DNA of 6,939 nt from Thiopontia sp964344435 (lineage in GTDB: Bacteria; Pseudomonadota; Gammaproteobacteria; GCF-002020875), in assembly GCA_964344435.1 (NCBI GenBank), contig CAYFNH010000107.1, positions 1-6,939 of the forward strand, given 5' to 3'. The notes under the pieces are model-generated. The model ran no database searches and had not been told where the DNA came from. It saw only the letters and a list, made by a program, of their open reading frames with translations. Position 1 is the first letter of the stretch. Each line of letters begins with the position of its first letter. The position numbers and the translations under genes are program-made. Shown here in pieces: positions 6,286-6,939 of this stretch.

Positions 6286-6849
6286 ATGCAAATGAACTTT
6301 CCCACCCTGCTCACCGTATTGCGGATTGTGCTGATTCCCTTCTTCATCGTTGCCTTCTACCTTCCGCTGGAGTGGGGGCGAAGTGCCGCCGCGTTACTGT
6401 TTGTGTTGGCGGGAATCACCGACTGGCTGGATGGCTACCTGGCCAGAAAATGGGATCAGACCTCCCCCTTTGGTGCCTTTCTTGACCCGGTAGCGGACAA
6501 GCTGATGGTTGCTGCAGCCCTGGTTCTGCTGGTCAGTGACCAGCCGGAGCTGATTGTGGCGATCCCGGCCATCGTCATTATCGGGCGTGAAATAGCCATC
6601 TCCGCACTGCGAGAGTGGATGGCCGAGATGGGGGGGCGCACCCATGTCGCGGTTTCGATGATTGGCAAGGTAAAAACAACGGTACAGATTGCCGCCATCC
6701 TGTTGCTGCTCTATCGAGAGCCAGTCGGGGAGTTTCCAACGCAGGTGGTAGGTATGGTGCTGCTCTACGTGGCGATGCTGCTTACCCTCTGGTCCATGGT
6801 GCTCTATCTGAGAGCAGCCTGGCCTATGCTGATGGATCGGGAAAAGTAG
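6286..6849 (+). CDS. pgsA: CDP-diacylglycerol-glycerol-3-phosphate 3-phosphatidyltransferase
   Basis: PgsA transfers the phosphatidyl group from CDP-diacylglycerol to glycerol-3-phosphate, giving phosphatidylglycerol phosphate in the inner membrane; this is the committed step to phosphatidylglycerol and cardiolipin. The protein has 187 residues with several membrane segments (about 8-28, 33-45, 73-86, 90-105, 128-142, 153-175). The CDP-alcohol phosphotransferase motif is complete: Asp46, Asp49-Gly50, Ala53-Arg54, Gly63, Asp67 and Asp71, and REIAISALREWMAE follows. The start at 6286 gives MQMNFPTLLT, which lines up with the Escherichia coli start MQFNIPTLLT. An ORF extension to 6154 would run inside uvrC and was rejected. 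The ribosome site is weak. It is probably cotranscribed with uvrC, an order common in gammaproteobacteria. No strong terminator was seen in the 37 bp before the tRNA. Confidence 0.97.
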   Translation: MQMNFPTLLTVLRIVLIPFFIVAFYLPLEWGRSAAALLFVLAGITDWLDGYLARKWDQTSPFGAFLDPVADKLMVAAALVLLVSDQPELIVAIPAIVIIGREIAISALREWMAEMGGRTHVAVSMIGKVKTTVQIAAILLLLYREPVGEFPTQVVGMVLLYVAMLLTLWSMVLYLRAAWPMLMDREK

Positions 6850-6886
6850 GATGAGCGGAGCTTGATGAGCCCGATGTGTAAATGTA

Positions 6887-6939
6887 TGGAGGCTGGAACC
6901 GGAGTCGAACCGGTGTACACGGCTTTGCAGGCCGGTGCA
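6887..6939 (-). tRNA. tRNA-Cys(GCA), 3' part, cut by the window edge
   Basis: Read on the minus strand, the fragment has the anticodon loop CTGCAAA (plus 6924-6930; anticodon GCA at plus 6926-6928), a 4-nt variable region and a 5-bp T stem ACCGG/CCGGT around TTCGACT. The acceptor 3' strand TCCAGCC is followed by U73, the discriminator expected for cysteine, and an encoded CCA (plus 6887-6889). The outer pair of the anticodon stem (27-43) is a C-U mismatch, while the other four pairs are canonical. The 5' half lies outside. It converges on pgsA, whereas in Escherichia coli the cysteine tRNA after pgsA runs in the same direction. Confidence 0.92.

Noticed and set aside
1..6939. CRISPR arrays, insertion sequences, prophage or toxin-antitoxin genes
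   Set aside because: No regularly spaced repeats, transposase, integrase or paired small toxin-like genes were seen on either strand.

Overview
The window is chromosomal DNA, most likely from a gammaproteobacterium. The UvrC, PgsA and RF3 proteins resemble the enterobacterial proteins almost from end to end. uvrC is followed by pgsA and then a tRNA-Cys, as in many gammaproteobacteria, and a DciA-type helicase loader is encoded, as in most bacteria that lack DnaC. Two near-identical small exported Gly/Ala/Tyr-rich proteins resemble the low-complexity proteins that sulfur-oxidising gammaproteobacteria place around periplasmic sulfur globules. That points to a sulfur oxidiser of the Chromatiales or symbiont type, but this is an inference from composition and memory of the family, not a database match.

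Layout. The left edge (1-54) holds the 5' part of a tRNA-Ser(UGA) on the minus strand, with a good sigma70-type promoter at 66-94. Next come two tandem minus-strand genes for small exported paralogs (153-479 and 705-1043). Each has its own promoter and its own intrinsic terminator, so they are separate single-gene units. Their promoters share a conserved box. From 1220 to 4440 four minus-strand genes follow; in transcription order they are dciA, an ScsD/TlpA-like thioredoxin, a SlyD-type FKBP and prfC. dciA and the thioredoxin gene overlap by ATGA. The last two have short spacers and could be read as a unit. At 4440/4449 the direction flips: uvrC and pgsA run on the plus strand, 25 bp apart. 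Only 8 bp separate the chosen dciA and uvrC start codons. The right edge (6887-6939) holds the 3' part of a tRNA-Cys(GCA) on the minus strand, converging on pgsA.

How the parts work together. Most of the window is housekeeping: translation termination (prfC), protein folding (FKBP), periplasmic thiol chemistry (ScsD-like), replication initiation (dciA), nucleotide excision repair (uvrC) and phosphatidylglycerol synthesis (pgsA). The accessory part is the paralog pair, which looks strongly expressed. No mobile element, CRISPR array, phage gene or integration scar was seen. I found no convincing new multi-gene system. The points most worth a second look are the exported paralog pair with its shared promoter box and the unusually tight divergent dciA/uvrC junction.
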